Of a stretch of 64,000 bases of DNA, positions 26,050 through 35,053 are shown in pieces; position 1 is the stretch's first letter, and every line of letters starts with the position of its first letter. The stretch spans positions 1 to 64,000 of the forward strand of contig NZ_JABMCJ010000086.1 of the NCBI RefSeq assembly GCF_013359755.1, read 5' to 3'. Under the pieces are notes generated by a model. The model ran no database searches, was not told the origin of the DNA, and saw only the letters and a list, made by a program, of their open reading frames with translations. Both the position numbers and the translations under genes were made by a program. Source of the DNA: Tardiphaga robiniae (lineage in GTDB: Bacteria; Pseudomonadota; Alphaproteobacteria; Rhizobiales; Xanthobacteraceae).

Positions 26050-27255
26050 CTACTTCTTGATGAGCGGGCAGCGTGACGCCGATAGCGGCTGGAACGCGTC
26101 GTCGCCGGAGACGGTCGCCAGCAGCTTGTAGTCATCCCAGCGCGCCTTCGATTCCGACGGCTTTTTCACTTCGAACAGGTACATGTCGTGCACCATGCGG
26201 CCGTCCTCGCGAATCCGGCCGTTCTTGGCGAACATGTCGTTGATCGGCGTGTCCTTCATGACCTTCATCACGGCCGCTGAATCGGTGGTGCCTGCCTTCT
26301 TCACCGCGTTCAGGTAGGTCGTGACGGAGGAATAGACGCCGGCCTGCGCCGACGTCGGCGCGCGCTTGGTCCGCTCCATGAAACGCTTCGCGAATGCGCG
26401 CGTTTCATCGTTGAGATCCCAATAGAACGCCTCCGCCAGCAACAGGCCCTGCGCGGTCTCAAGCCCGACGCTGTCGATGTCGGAAATGAAGGCCAGCAAG
26501 GGCGACAGCTTCTGCCCGGACTGGGTCAGGCCGAACTCGGCGGCCTGTTTGATCGCATTGATGGTATCGCCGCCCGCATTGGCGAGACCGATCACGCTGG
26601 CCTTGGTGCTCTGCGCCTGGAGCAAGAACGACGAAAAATCCGAGGTGTTGATCGGGTGCTTCACATTGCCGACAACCTTGCCGCCTGCCTTGGTGACGAC
26701 GTTCGAGGTGTCGCGCTCCAGTTCCTGGCCGAACGCGTAGTCGGCCGTGAGGAAGAACCAGCTATTGAGGCCGCGCTTCACCGTGGCGAGACCGGTGACG
26801 CTGGCCAGTGCGTAGGTGTCATAGGTGTAGTGGACGATGTAGGGACCGCACGCCTCGTTGGTCAGCCTGACCGCGCCCGGACCATTGAACATGATGATCT
26901 TGCCGCGCGTCCTGGCCATTTCCGCCGCAGCCAGCGCCGTGGCGGAGCCAGCCACATCGACGATGGCCTCGACACCCTGGTTGTCGAACATCTCACGGGT
27001 GAAGTTCGCAGCCAGGTCGGGCTTGTTGAGATGGTCGGCGACCACGATCTGGACCTTGCGCCCGAGAACCTCGCCGCCGAAATCCTCAACGGCCATCTTG
27101 GCTGCAGTCTCGCTGCCTGGCCCGGTAATGTCGGCAAACAGGCCGGACATATCGAGGACGGCCCCCAGCTTCAGCGGCCCGGTGTTCTGCGCCATGGCAA
27201 CCGAGGTGGCGACGAGCATGACGGATGCCGTCAGGCCTGAAAGTAGCTTCTTCAC
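26050..27255 (-). CDS. ABC transporter substrate-binding protein, branched-chain amino acid (LivK) type
   Basis: This roughly 400-residue periplasmic binding protein starts KKLLSGLTASVMLVATSVAMA, a Sec signal peptide. It continues with the type I fold typical of LIV-type receptors (LKLGAVLDMSGLFADITGPG, VVADHLNKPDLAA). GTG 27255 is selected because GGAG lies six bases upstream and the signal peptide then starts at MKK; ATGs at 27267 and 27279 are in frame. Proteins of this subfamily often bind aromatic acids. Its place upstream of catB-catC suggests an aromatic or muconate-like ligand. No cognate permease or ATPase genes are present. Confidence 0.88.
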   Translation of the reverse strand: MKKLLSGLTASVMLVATSVAMAQNTGPLKLGAVLDMSGLFADITGPGSETAAKMAVEDFGGEVLGRKVQIVVADHLNKPDLAANFTREMFDNQGVEAIVDVAGSATALAAAEMARTRGKIIMFNGPGAVRLTNEACGPYIVHYTYDTYALASVTGLATVKRGLNSWFFLTADYAFGQELERDTSNVVTKAGGKVVGNVKHPINTSDFSSFLLQAQSTKASVIGLANAGGDTINAIKQAAEFGLTQSGQKLSPLLAFISDIDSVGLETAQGLLLAEAFYWDLNDETRAFAKRFMERTKRAPTSAQAGVYSSVTTYLNAVKKAGTTDSAAVMKVMKDTPINDMFAKNGRIREDGRMVHDMYLFEVKKPSESKARWDDYKLLATVSGDDAFQPLSASRCPLIKK

Positions 27256-27346
27256 ATCATTCTCCATCAGCGCTCTCATCCTGAGCGCGCGTCTCTTGCT
27301 TGATATTCGTCAGTGATTGATCGCCGTATGTGTCAGGCGTCTGTCG

Positions 27347-28345
27347 TCACTGGCTGCCGCGAATGCCTGCCGTCTCGACGATCTGCTTCCACTTGGCGCT
27401 TTCCTGCGCCAGATGCGCAGCAAGTTCCTGGGGCGACGACGCGATGACGCGCCCGCTGACATCGGCGAAACGCTTCTGCACATCCGGATCCGCCAGAACC
27501 TTGCGGATATCGCCGCTGATGCGCTCCGCCAGCGCCGGCGGCATCTGGCCCGGACCAAAAATGGCCCACCAGTTGGCGAGCTCGAAGCCCGGCAGCCCGG
27601 ATTCGCTGATCGTCGGCACGTCAGGCAGTGCGGCGATGCGCTCCCTCGTGGTGACGGCAATGGCGCGGAGGCTGCCGCCCTGCACCTGCGGAAGCGCCGT
27701 CGAGGCGTTGTCGAACATCAGGTCGATCCGGCCGGCCATCAGATCTGTCAGGGCCGGCGACGAGCCACGATAGGGAACGTGGGTCATCTCGACCTTGGCC
27801 TGCTGCCGGAACACTTCCGCCGCCAGATGCAGAGAGGAACCGACGCCGGCAGAGCCATAGGTGGCGCCGCCCGATGCCGCCTTTTCTTTCGCAAAGGCGA
27901 TCAGATCCTTGATGTTCTTGATCGGCGATGAGGGCGGCACAAGCACCACATTCGGCGTCTCGAGCGCCAGCGTCAGCGGTGTCAGATCCTTCACAGGATC
28001 GTACGGCATCGACTTGAAAAGCCAGGGATTGACGGCCACGGCGATCGACGCGAGCACCAGCGTGTAACCATCGGGAGCGCTCTTGGCGGCAGCGTTGATG
28101 CCGATATTCGATCCGGCCCCGCCCCTGTTTTCGACGACGACCTGTTGGCCCCAGATCTGGCTCAGCTTTTCCGCGATCGTGCGGCCGATGATGTCGGCGG
28201 CACCGCCGGCCGCGAAGGGAACGATCAACTGGACTGGCTTGGTCGGATACTCCTGCGCCGTCGCACGGTTTGCGCCCAGGGCGATACAGCAAGCCGCCAC
28301 CGCGGCGTGGGTCGCCCGGGCAAATAAGGTGCGTCGTGACAGCAT
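27347..28345 (-). CDS. Bug/TctC family tripartite tricarboxylate-type binding protein
   Basis: The 332-residue protein has a signal peptide (RTLFARATHAAVAACCIALG...ATA) and the Bug/TctC pattern: [44 protein letters not shown], and VEMTHVPYRGSSPALTDLMAGRIDLMFDN. Such proteins capture carboxylates or other small organic anions in the periplasm for TctAB permeases, though many, as here, lack adjacent permeases. ATG 28345 is preceded by GGGAGG. It is the first gene of the leftward run leading to the LivK-type protein and catBC. A divergent LysR regulator begins 147 bases away. Confidence 0.9.
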   Translation of the reverse strand: MLSRRTLFARATHAAVAACCIALGANRATAQEYPTKPVQLIVPFAAGGAADIIGRTIAEKLSQIWGQQVVVENRGGAGSNIGINAAAKSAPDGYTLVLASIAVAVNPWLFKSMPYDPVKDLTPLTLALETPNVVLVPPSSPIKNIKDLIAFAKEKAASGGATYGSAGVGSSLHLAAEVFRQQAKVEMTHVPYRGSSPALTDLMAGRIDLMFDNASTALPQVQGGSLRAIAVTTRERIAALPDVPTISESGLPGFELANWWAIFGPGQMPPALAERISGDIRKVLADPDVQKRFADVSGRVIASSPQELAAHLAQESAKWKQIVETAGIRGSQ

Positions 28346-28491
28346 GAAAAGAGCCTCCCAGTCGGTTCTTATGTTTCGACGGCCGCACAAAAGCGTGCCG
28401 GCCAGGTCCGATATTGACAAACACTGGCACGAGACGCGTGATAGGCCAACACAGTCAAAACTATAGATGTGATAGAAGATTGTAATCGGCT
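28346..28491. promoter_or_regulatory. Divergent control region between the Bug gene and the LysR regulator
   Basis: LysR regulators usually bind in the gap between their own gene and the divergent target. This 146-base gap contains an AT-rich patch (CTATAGATGTGATAGAAG, about 28460-28477) with partial T-N11-A character just upstream of the regulator start. No exact operator or promoter can be assigned. Confidence 0.4.
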
Positions 28492-29388
28492 ATGGATCCC
28501 AGACGTCTCGGCTATTTTCTGGCAATCGCGACCCACAAGCGCATGGCGAAGGCTGCGGAAGCCCTCGGCGTCGCCCAGCCAACGCTGTCGCAGCAGATCC
28601 GCGCCCTCGAACAGGACCTCGGCACCGTTCTGTTCAACCGGACGCCCCAAGGCATGCAACTGACCGAGACAGGACATGCACTGCGCGAACACGCACAACG
28701 TCTGATGGTTCAGACCGAAGCGGCGCGCACGGCAATCGCCGAGCTGGAGGGCGGCATGGCCGGCACGCTTCGTGTCGGCGTCATCTACACCTACAGCACG
28801 ACATTCCTGCCGAAGATCATCGGCAGCTTCGGCGAGAAATATCCCGAGGTTCGGCTCAGCGTGGAGGTCGGCTCCGCAAACGATGTCGAGCGACACATCC
28901 TGTCCGGAGATCTCGATCTCGCGATTGCTTTCGCGCCGCCCCAGCACGCGGAATTGGGCGTCGACCTGTTGTTCGAGGAGCGGCTCGTCCTGGTGCTTGC
29001 GAAGTCGCAAAATCAATCACGACAACAGTCGATCACGCTGCAGGCGCTCGCCCAACGTCCGTTAGCACTTTTGACCCCCGCCTTTGCGACCCGCCGCATT
29101 CTCGACCAGTCACTACCGCCCGATATACAGCTCGATGTGCGCGTCGAGATGAACTCGGTCGAGGCCCTGATCGAACTCGCGAAATCGGGAGGGCTGCCGA
29201 CGGTTCTTGCTGACCGAAGCCTGAACGCCCGAAAGGACCTCGCGATCATTCCGATCGGGCCTCCGTGGATACGCCGCTCCGGAGCCTTGCTGTGGGATGC
29301 CCATCGCTACCAGACAGCGGCCGCGCGCGCTTTCATGGCGATCGCCCGCAAGACGACCAAAAGCGCACAAACCATTCGCGCGTCATAG
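28492..29388 (+). CDS. LysR family transcriptional regulator
   Basis: The 298-residue protein opens with the winged helix-turn-helix MDPRRLGYFLAIATHKRM, then KAAEALGVAQPTLSQQIRAL and EQDLGTVLFNRT, the canonical LysR DNA-binding domain. It is followed by a two-lobed effector domain (LRVGVIYTYSTTFLPKIIGSF). CatR/BenM-type LysR proteins activate catBCA operons in response to cis,cis-muconate. The divergent position relative to the binding-protein/catBC run makes that role likely here, but it is not demonstrated. Confidence 0.92.
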   Translation: MDPRRLGYFLAIATHKRMAKAAEALGVAQPTLSQQIRALEQDLGTVLFNRTPQGMQLTETGHALREHAQRLMVQTEAARTAIAELEGGMAGTLRVGVIYTYSTTFLPKIIGSFGEKYPEVRLSVEVGSANDVERHILSGDLDLAIAFAPPQHAELGVDLLFEERLVLVLAKSQNQSRQQSITLQALAQRPLALLTPAFATRRILDQSLPPDIQLDVRVEMNSVEALIELAKSGGLPTVLADRSLNARKDLAIIPIGPPWIRRSGALLWDAHRYQTAAARAFMAIARKTTKSAQTIRAS

Positions 29389-29498
29389 CGAACAATCGTG
29401 GACGTCGGCATTACGCGAGGAGCGCTGGTTGATAGCGACGCGCGCGTCGATGCGATCAGGCTGCTCAGCTTCCCAAGCGAGCAATGGCCAGGCGCGAC

Positions 29499-31043
29499 CT
29501 ACCACCAGCCGGTTTGCGGCTGGCGCTGATACGGCGCGACCCTGCGGCGAGCCTGCACGGGCGCGGGGTCCGCATTCCAGCGCTGGAAGAACGAGCCAAA
29601 GCCATCGCCATCCGCATCGTCGCTGCTCGCCATGAGATCGGCAGGTGGCGTCGGCTTGCGCGTAATGAAACCACCCTGAGGCTGATTACTCAGCACTGCG
29701 ACGAATTCGGTGCGATAGTTGGTCTCGGTGCTGAGCGGCTCGTCGGAGATCACAATCGACGAGCGTGGCAATGCGGTCGCTCCGATCCGGTCGAGCACTT
29801 CCTGTGGAATGGTGATGCGGTCGAGGGCGGCCTTCGCGCTATCGCCTTCGTCGATCGTGACGGCGCTCCAGCGCAGGCCTGCGTCGTTCCGCGCCATTGC
29901 CGTAAACACATGCGTGCCGATCGGCTTGCCGGGGTCGCGGATGGTGATGGGAACTTCGATGCTTGAATCGAACACCTCGCCGCCGCCGTCCGGTGCCGGC
30001 TTGTGCGTATTGCGCCGAACGTAAAGCATCTGCGTCTCGCGGCTGATATAGATCGAGACCGGCTCAAGCGCGAGTTTCGCATCGCTCGCTGCCTTGGCGG
30101 TGGCGACCTTTTTGGTCTCCGCGGCCTTGGCGGCATCCTTCGCAGCGGCCGCGGCATCAATCTTCGACGCCGTATCGGCCTTTGCGGTTTCGAATTGCGC
30201 CCCGAGCTCCGCGGCCCTGGCGGCAGCCTTCTGCTTTGCGTCCTCAGCCCGCGCCTTGGCCTCATCGGTCTTTGCCACAACGACGGCCTTGTCGGCAGAT
30301 ACGAGCTCGACATCGGCGCGCGCCTTCAGCGATTGCAGCTTGCGCAGGGCCCCCGGCAGCGGCTTCGCCTCGCGCGCAGAAGTCGCTGCGAGTTTCTTCG
30401 TCGCGTCCGCGGCAGCAGCGGCCTCCGCAGCCTCGCGGGCGAGCACCTCGACACGGCCCGGAGCAGCGGCGATGGCTTCCGCTTTCGGCATCAGAAGCGC
30501 CGGATGGGAAAACTCGACGGGCGCCGCGTCATTCGGCGAGATGATCACCCGCATTCCGATCCGCGTCTTGTCGAACAACCTGTCCGCGAAGCCGTATGGC
30601 ATCCGCACACAGCCATGCGACGCGGCATAGCCGGGCAACGGCCCGCCATGCAGTGCGACACCGTTCCAGGTGATCCGCTGCATGTTCGGCATCGCGGCAT
30701 CGTCATACATGTTGGAGCGATGGTCCTTGTTCTTCTCGAGAACCGCAAAGACGCCTGCCGGCGTCTCGCGGCCGGACACCCCGGTCGAGACCGGTGCGCG
30801 CGTGATCCATCCATCGGCGTCGTAGAATGTGACCTGCTGGCTCTTGATCGACACGATCGCCATCATCGGCTCGCCTGCTTCGCGCGGGGCGGTCGCCTCG
30901 ACGACGCGGGCGGGACGCGCCTGCTTTGCGGCGGCTCCGGCCGCCGGAGCGGCCACCGCAACCATTGCTGCCAACACCACGACGGGAGATATCCAGTGCC
31001 GCATCCCGACGTTGGGTTGCGCCGTCGCCAATCGATTTGCCAT
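29499..31043 (-). CDS. Periplasmic L,D-transpeptidase with Ala-rich coiled coil and second YkuD-like segment
   Basis: The protein has 514 residues. After a signal peptide (HWISPVVVLAAMVAVAAPAAG) comes a YkuD catalytic domain with the hallmark HGGPLPGYAASHGCVRMPYG, containing the catalytic cysteine in SHGCVR. It can form 3-3 crosslinks in peptidoglycan or attach proteins to it. Residues about 195-335 are an Ala/Lys/Glu-rich, probably coiled-coil linker. The C-terminal part (VSIYISRETQMLYVRR, PITIRDPGKPIGTHVFTAM, SSIVISDEPLS) resembles a second YkuD-type domain lacking the SHGC motif. An internal ATG 39 bases downstream of the assigned start is an alternative start. Confidence 0.85.
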   Translation of the reverse strand: MANRLATAQPNVGMRHWISPVVVLAAMVAVAAPAAGAAAKQARPARVVEATAPREAGEPMMAIVSIKSQQVTFYDADGWITRAPVSTGVSGRETPAGVFAVLEKNKDHRSNMYDDAAMPNMQRITWNGVALHGGPLPGYAASHGCVRMPYGFADRLFDKTRIGMRVIISPNDAAPVEFSHPALLMPKAEAIAAAPGRVEVLAREAAEAAAAADATKKLAATSAREAKPLPGALRKLQSLKARADVELVSADKAVVVAKTDEAKARAEDAKQKAAARAAELGAQFETAKADTASKIDAAAAAKDAAKAAETKKVATAKAASDAKLALEPVSIYISRETQMLYVRRNTHKPAPDGGGEVFDSSIEVPITIRDPGKPIGTHVFTAMARNDAGLRWSAVTIDEGDSAKAALDRITIPQEVLDRIGATALPRSSIVISDEPLSTETNYRTEFVAVLSNQPQGGFITRKPTPPADLMASSDDADGDGFGSFFQRWNADPAPVQARRRVAPYQRQPQTGWW

Positions 31044-31267
31044 TCAGTGCCCCGGTCAAATGCCTTCCGATCGCGAATCGTACAGGCGTTTGATTGCGAT
31101 TGTATCAATTCGCCGCCGCTTCGCTTGCCCGATGTCTCGTTGACGCGGCGAGCGCGGCGAAAGTTCATTCGTAGCCGACAAACGGCGCCGGACAAAGGTG
31201 GCTCACTGCCACACCCGGCACGTGGTCGACTGCGAAATCTGGACAAAACGGCGGTTGGGGCCGGAGT
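31044..31267. other. Intergenic region between the L,D-transpeptidase and GntP-type genes
   Basis: Both flanking genes are on the minus strand. The 224 bases hold no gene, repeat-family element or clear terminator. An AT-richer patch around 31090-31110 may contain the promoter of the transpeptidase gene. Confidence 0.3.
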
Positions 31268-32722
31268 TCAAAATGAGCCCAGTGCGGAGCCCATGGCAAT
31301 CACGGCGGCAAGAGCGACAACCGAGCTCACGATGCCGACCATCACAATGTCGAGATAACTTTGGCGATGCGTCAGGCCGCAGATCGCGAGCAGGCTGACG
31401 ACCGCACCATTGTGAGGGAGAATGTCCAGGGTGCCGGAGCCGATCACAGCTACCCGGTGTAGCAACCCGGGATCGATCCCCTCCCGCGTAGCAACGTCCA
31501 TATAGGTCTGACCGAGTGCATCCAGCGCGATTGTCAGTCCGCCGGATGCCGAACCTGTCAACGCGGCGAGCAGATTTGTGGAAACGGCCAACGACACCAG
31601 CGGGCCTCCTTTAATGCCCAGCGCCCAGTCCCGCACCATGTCAAATGCAGGCAGCGCTGCGATGACAGCGCCAAAGCCAACGAGGCTCGCGACAGTCAGC
31701 GCTGGCAGCACGGATGCATTGGCCCCGGCATCCATCGTTTGCCGCAGTGCAGGCAATCGCCTCCAGTTGCAGATGACGACTGTCGCGGTCGCTCCTGCGA
31801 GCGCGACGACAACGGACCACACGCCGGCAACGGCAGGTAGAGACGTGCTGCCCCAGCGCTGCTCGGCCAGGAAGGAGACATCAAGCCGGGGCAGAACAAC
31901 GAGCGACATCACGAGATTGACGACGACAACGACAACCAGGGGAAGAACGGCATTGACGATAGGCACCTCCGCTTCGCTGCGATGCCCATGGGATATTTCG
32001 GCCGGGTCGAATTCGCGCGCCGTCGTAGCACGCCCGCGCAAGCGCTCGTCATCGGCAGCGGCGCTGGTCGCGATCGACAACTCTTCGCCATAACCTTCAT
32101 TCGCTTGTCGTGCCGCCTTCTCGGCGCGGAGCAACCACCACAGTCCAATACCCAGCATGATCAATGACGCGATCACGCCGAGGCCCGGCGCCGCGAAGGG
32201 CGTGGTGCCAAAGAAGGGCATGGGTATCGCATTCTGAATCGATGGTGTGCCCGGCAAGGCTGACATGGTGAAAGTGGACGTTCCAAGAATGACCGTCGCG
32301 GGCACGAGGCGGCGCGGAATCCCCGCCGCGCGAAACAGCGACTGGGCCATCGGAACGATCACAAAAAATGCGACGAAAAGGCTGACGCCGCCATAGGTGA
32401 CCAGTGCCCCCGAGAGCACCACGGCGAGGATGACCCGGCGCTCGCCAAGGCGGCGGGTGATGAAGTTCGCGACCGCAGTGACCGCGCCGCTGTCGTCCAT
32501 CAGCTTCCCGAATACGGCGCCGAGCAGAAAGATGGGAAAGAACTGAGCGAGAAACTGGGCTGCGCTGCCCATGAAGGTCTGCGTCCAATTGGCAAGCAAT
32601 GGCTCTCTGCCGAAAGCCGCCGCAACCAGCGCGGAGAGCGGAGCAAGCAGCAGAACACTCCAGCCCCGGAAAGCCAGCCAGATGAGAAGACCAAGCCCGA
32701 CGAGAATGCCGAGAAGCCCCAT
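31268..32722 (-). CDS. GntP family permease (gluconate/organic-acid symporter type)
   Basis: The 484-residue inner-membrane protein has about 12 hydrophobic segments, beginning MGLLGILVGLGLLIWLAFRG. Blocks seen in GntP/CitMHS-like permeases include PIFLLGAVFGKLMDDSGA, YGGVSLFVAFFVIVPMAQ, TSTFTMSALPGTPSIQN, LTGSASGGLTIALDALG and SGTLDILPHNGAVVSLL. It likely imports a gluconate-, hydroxybutyrate- or other organic-acid substrate with protons. ATG 32722 lies four bases after the stop of the patatin gene, so the two are translationally linked. The longer open frame upstream overlaps that gene and is not used. Confidence 0.87.
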   Translation of the reverse strand: MGLLGILVGLGLLIWLAFRGWSVLLLAPLSALVAAAFGREPLLANWTQTFMGSAAQFLAQFFPIFLLGAVFGKLMDDSGAVTAVANFITRRLGERRVILAVVLSGALVTYGGVSLFVAFFVIVPMAQSLFRAAGIPRRLVPATVILGTSTFTMSALPGTPSIQNAIPMPFFGTTPFAAPGLGVIASLIMLGIGLWWLLRAEKAARQANEGYGEELSIATSAAADDERLRGRATTAREFDPAEISHGHRSEAEVPIVNAVLPLVVVVVVNLVMSLVVLPRLDVSFLAEQRWGSTSLPAVAGVWSVVVALAGATATVVICNWRRLPALRQTMDAGANASVLPALTVASLVGFGAVIAALPAFDMVRDWALGIKGGPLVSLAVSTNLLAALTGSASGGLTIALDALGQTYMDVATREGIDPGLLHRVAVIGSGTLDILPHNGAVVSLLAICGLTHRQSYLDIVMVGIVSSVVALAAVIAMGSALGSF

Positions 32723-32726
32723 GACG

Positions 32727-33749
32727 TCAGCACTCCGCCAACAGGATGTCGAGATCGGCCGTCGAACGCTCGCCAAGATCGGTGCCATGCGCGTCGAGAA
32801 AATCACCGGCCGCTTGCCGCCCCTCGTCGCGCAGCTTGGATACGAAGGCCCATTCGGCGTTGAGCTTGGATGACGCGGCAAAAGTCGCGAGCAGATCGCT
32901 CTTGATCCGGTGCGTCTTCATGTGAGCCCAACGGGCGCCTTCCCCGGTGCCGGGATCCACCACCTGACGAAGCAGCGCAATCATCCGCAGCTCCTTTGCC
33001 AGCGGCGAGTTGAATGAAATTTCATTGAGACGGTTGAGAATGTCCGCAGCCGTGCGCGGCTCCTCCAGTCGCTCGGTCGGATTGATCTGCACGACGATAG
33101 TGTCCTGCGCATCTGTCTCGCGAACAAGCGGCGTGATCGTGGGGTTGCCCGCGTAGCCCCCATCCCAATAGGCTTCGCCTTCAATCTCGATCGCGCGGAA
33201 CATCGTTGGCAGGCATGCCGACGCAAGCAACACATCCGCGGTGATCTCGGCGTTACGGAAAATTCGCCCGCGACCTGTCCGTACCCGCGTGGCCGTTACG
33301 AAGAGTTTGATCGGTGCACCGGCGAGACGCTCGAAATCAATGCTCTCGGCCAGTATTTCGCGCAGCGGATTGTAACCGAGCGGATTGAGATCATAAGGCG
33401 ACAGAACGCGCGACATCAGATCGGCGAAGAGATAGGCCGGAGAAGTGTCGAGCGACCAGCGTCCCATGAGGCGATCGAGGGGGGAGCGTTGAAACGGACT
33501 GAAGGCCGCCGCACGCGAGACGCGCCGCCAGTATTTGTCCAGAGCCTCGCGTGCTCCGTCGGCACCGCCGGCAGTCCAACCGTCTGCCAGAACGGCAGCA
33601 TTCATCGCTCCTGCCGATGTTCCGGATATGCCGGCAATTTGTAGCCACGGCTCCTCAACCAGCCGATCGAGGACACCCCACGTGAATGCGCCATGGGAGC
33701 CTCCGCCCTGGAGCGCCAAATCCACGAGTACCTGCCTTCGGTTCATCAT
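32727..33749 (-). CDS. Patatin-like phospholipase
   Basis: This 340-residue protein has the complete patatin catalytic set. The glycine-rich oxyanion loop is LALQGGGSHGAFTWGVL near residue 12, the nucleophile elbow G-x-S-x-G is in ISGTSAGAMNAA, and the catalytic aspartate is in YWDGGYAGNP. Patatins are Ser-Asp lipid acyl hydrolases, acting on membrane lipids or short-chain esters; the family also includes regulators of poly-hydroxybutyrate. GGAGAAG precedes ATG 33749. It is co-transcribed with the downstream GntP-type permease, a pairing compatible with turnover and transport of a hydroxy-acid. Confidence 0.9.
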   Translation of the reverse strand: MMNRRQVLVDLALQGGGSHGAFTWGVLDRLVEEPWLQIAGISGTSAGAMNAAVLADGWTAGGADGAREALDKYWRRVSRAAAFSPFQRSPLDRLMGRWSLDTSPAYLFADLMSRVLSPYDLNPLGYNPLREILAESIDFERLAGAPIKLFVTATRVRTGRGRIFRNAEITADVLLASACLPTMFRAIEIEGEAYWDGGYAGNPTITPLVRETDAQDTIVVQINPTERLEEPRTAADILNRLNEISFNSPLAKELRMIALLRQVVDPGTGEGARWAHMKTHRIKSDLLATFAASSKLNAEWAFVSKLRDEGRQAAGDFLDAHGTDLGERSTADLDILLAEC

Positions 33750-34081
33750 GCAGCTTCTCCAACTGCCGAGAGACACGCTGGTAGCCAACCGTCGAGCACT
33801 TCAGAAACCACGCACCGAATAGGCGTGGCCATCATAGACTTGGAAAGTCTGCTTCAGGTCGCTTTCGACCGAGCCCTGCGACCTCTGCGTGCTATTTGAT
33901 GCCCACCTCGCGCCAAAAGCAACCTGCCGGGGCCTGGCCAGAAACATCGTGCTGGACCCGACAATCGCACGCGGCGACCTGCAGAAGGACAAATACCAGG
34001 CCGACGCTCCGTGAATGAGGCAATGGGCGGCGCTGAAAATTTGAGCCGTACCGAGATGGCACAGCTTCGAGCAAGGGATGA
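33750..34081. other. Gene-free region between the patatin gene and a Bug-family gene
   Basis: These 332 bases have no convincing coding sequence; short open frames here lack ribosome-binding sites and homology. A possible hairpin with arms AGGTCGC (33856-33862) and GCGACCT (33878-33884) is the only structure I noticed. The region should hold the patatin promoter and the end of the purC-S-Q transcript. Confidence 0.35.
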
Positions 34082-35053
34082 TTACGGCGTCAGGAGCTTG
34101 TTGTATTTCGCCACATCGCGCGTCACCAATTGCTGCAGCACCTCCGGTGCATGCTCGTTGGCGTCGGGCGCCACGGTCGACAGATCCTGGAAACGCTTTT
34201 TCACCAGATCGCTTTCAACCGACGAGCGAGCAGCAGCGTTCAGCTTGGCGATGATCTCAGGCGGCGTGCCCTTCGGCGCGAACAGGCCATTCCAGCCCTG
34301 CGCCTCGAAGTCGGGCAGCCCTGCTTCTGCCGAGGTCGGCAAATCAGGCAGCGTCGCCAGCCGTACCGTCGAGCCGACTACGATGCCCTTCACCAGCTTG
34401 TCGTCGATGGCCTGCGAGACGGAGGCTGCAGAATCGCAGACGCCGTCGATCTGCCCGCCGATGGCATCGGTGAGCGCGGGCGCCGCGCCGCGATAGCCAA
34501 CCAGCGTGACGTCGATGCCGGCGGCCTGCACGAAGCTCTTGCAGATCAGGTAATTCGAGGAGCCGATCCCGGCATGGCCGAGATTGACCTTGCCGGGATT
34601 GGCTTTGGCATAGGCGATGAAGCCCTTGAGATCACTGGCCGGGAAATCCTTGCGCAGCGCCACGACGCCGAAGGTCTTGGCCACCATGCCGATGGAGGCA
34701 AAGGAGTCCGGCGTGAAGGACAGTTTCGGATAGATCGTGTAGGTCGCCGCACTGGTGCCGGCATTGCCGATGGCGATGGTGTAGCCATCGGGCGCAGACC
34801 GCGCGGCCCGGGCCAGCGCCGTGGAGCCACCGGCGCCGACGACATTCTCGATGATGATGGTCTGGCCCAGCGTCGCCGCCATCTGCTCGGCCACCGCACG
34901 CGCGATGACGTCCGACGTACCGCCGGCCGCGAAAGGCACGATCATGGTGATGGGGCGCTTGGGATAATCATCGGCGGATGCCGAGACGCACGTCACCAGC
35001 ACGAGCGCAAGCGTTGCGGCGAGCTTCGACAGCCGCGCCACAGCGACGATCAC
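34082..35053 (-). CDS. Bug/TctC family binding protein, coupled to purQ
   Basis: The 323-residue protein has a signal peptide ([18 protein letters not shown]) and the Bug fold: [43 protein letters not shown], and [24 protein letters not shown]. It should bind a small organic anion in the periplasm. The start, GTG 35053, overlaps the purQ stop as GTGA, so it is probably translated from the purC-purS-purQ message. Another in-frame GTG at 35041 is possible. No tctA or tctB permease is present. The link to purine genes has no known functional basis and may only be positional. Confidence 0.88.
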   Translation of the reverse strand: MIVAVARLSKLAATLALVLVTCVSASADDYPKRPITMIVPFAAGGTSDVIARAVAEQMAATLGQTIIIENVVGAGGSTALARAARSAPDGYTIAIGNAGTSAATYTIYPKLSFTPDSFASIGMVAKTFGVVALRKDFPASDLKGFIAYAKANPGKVNLGHAGIGSSNYLICKSFVQAAGIDVTLVGYRGAAPALTDAIGGQIDGVCDSAASVSQAIDDKLVKGIVVGSTVRLATLPDLPTSAEAGLPDFEAQGWNGLFAPKGTPPEIIAKLNAAARSSVESDLVKKRFQDLSTVAPDANEHAPEVLQQLVTRDVAKYNKLLTP

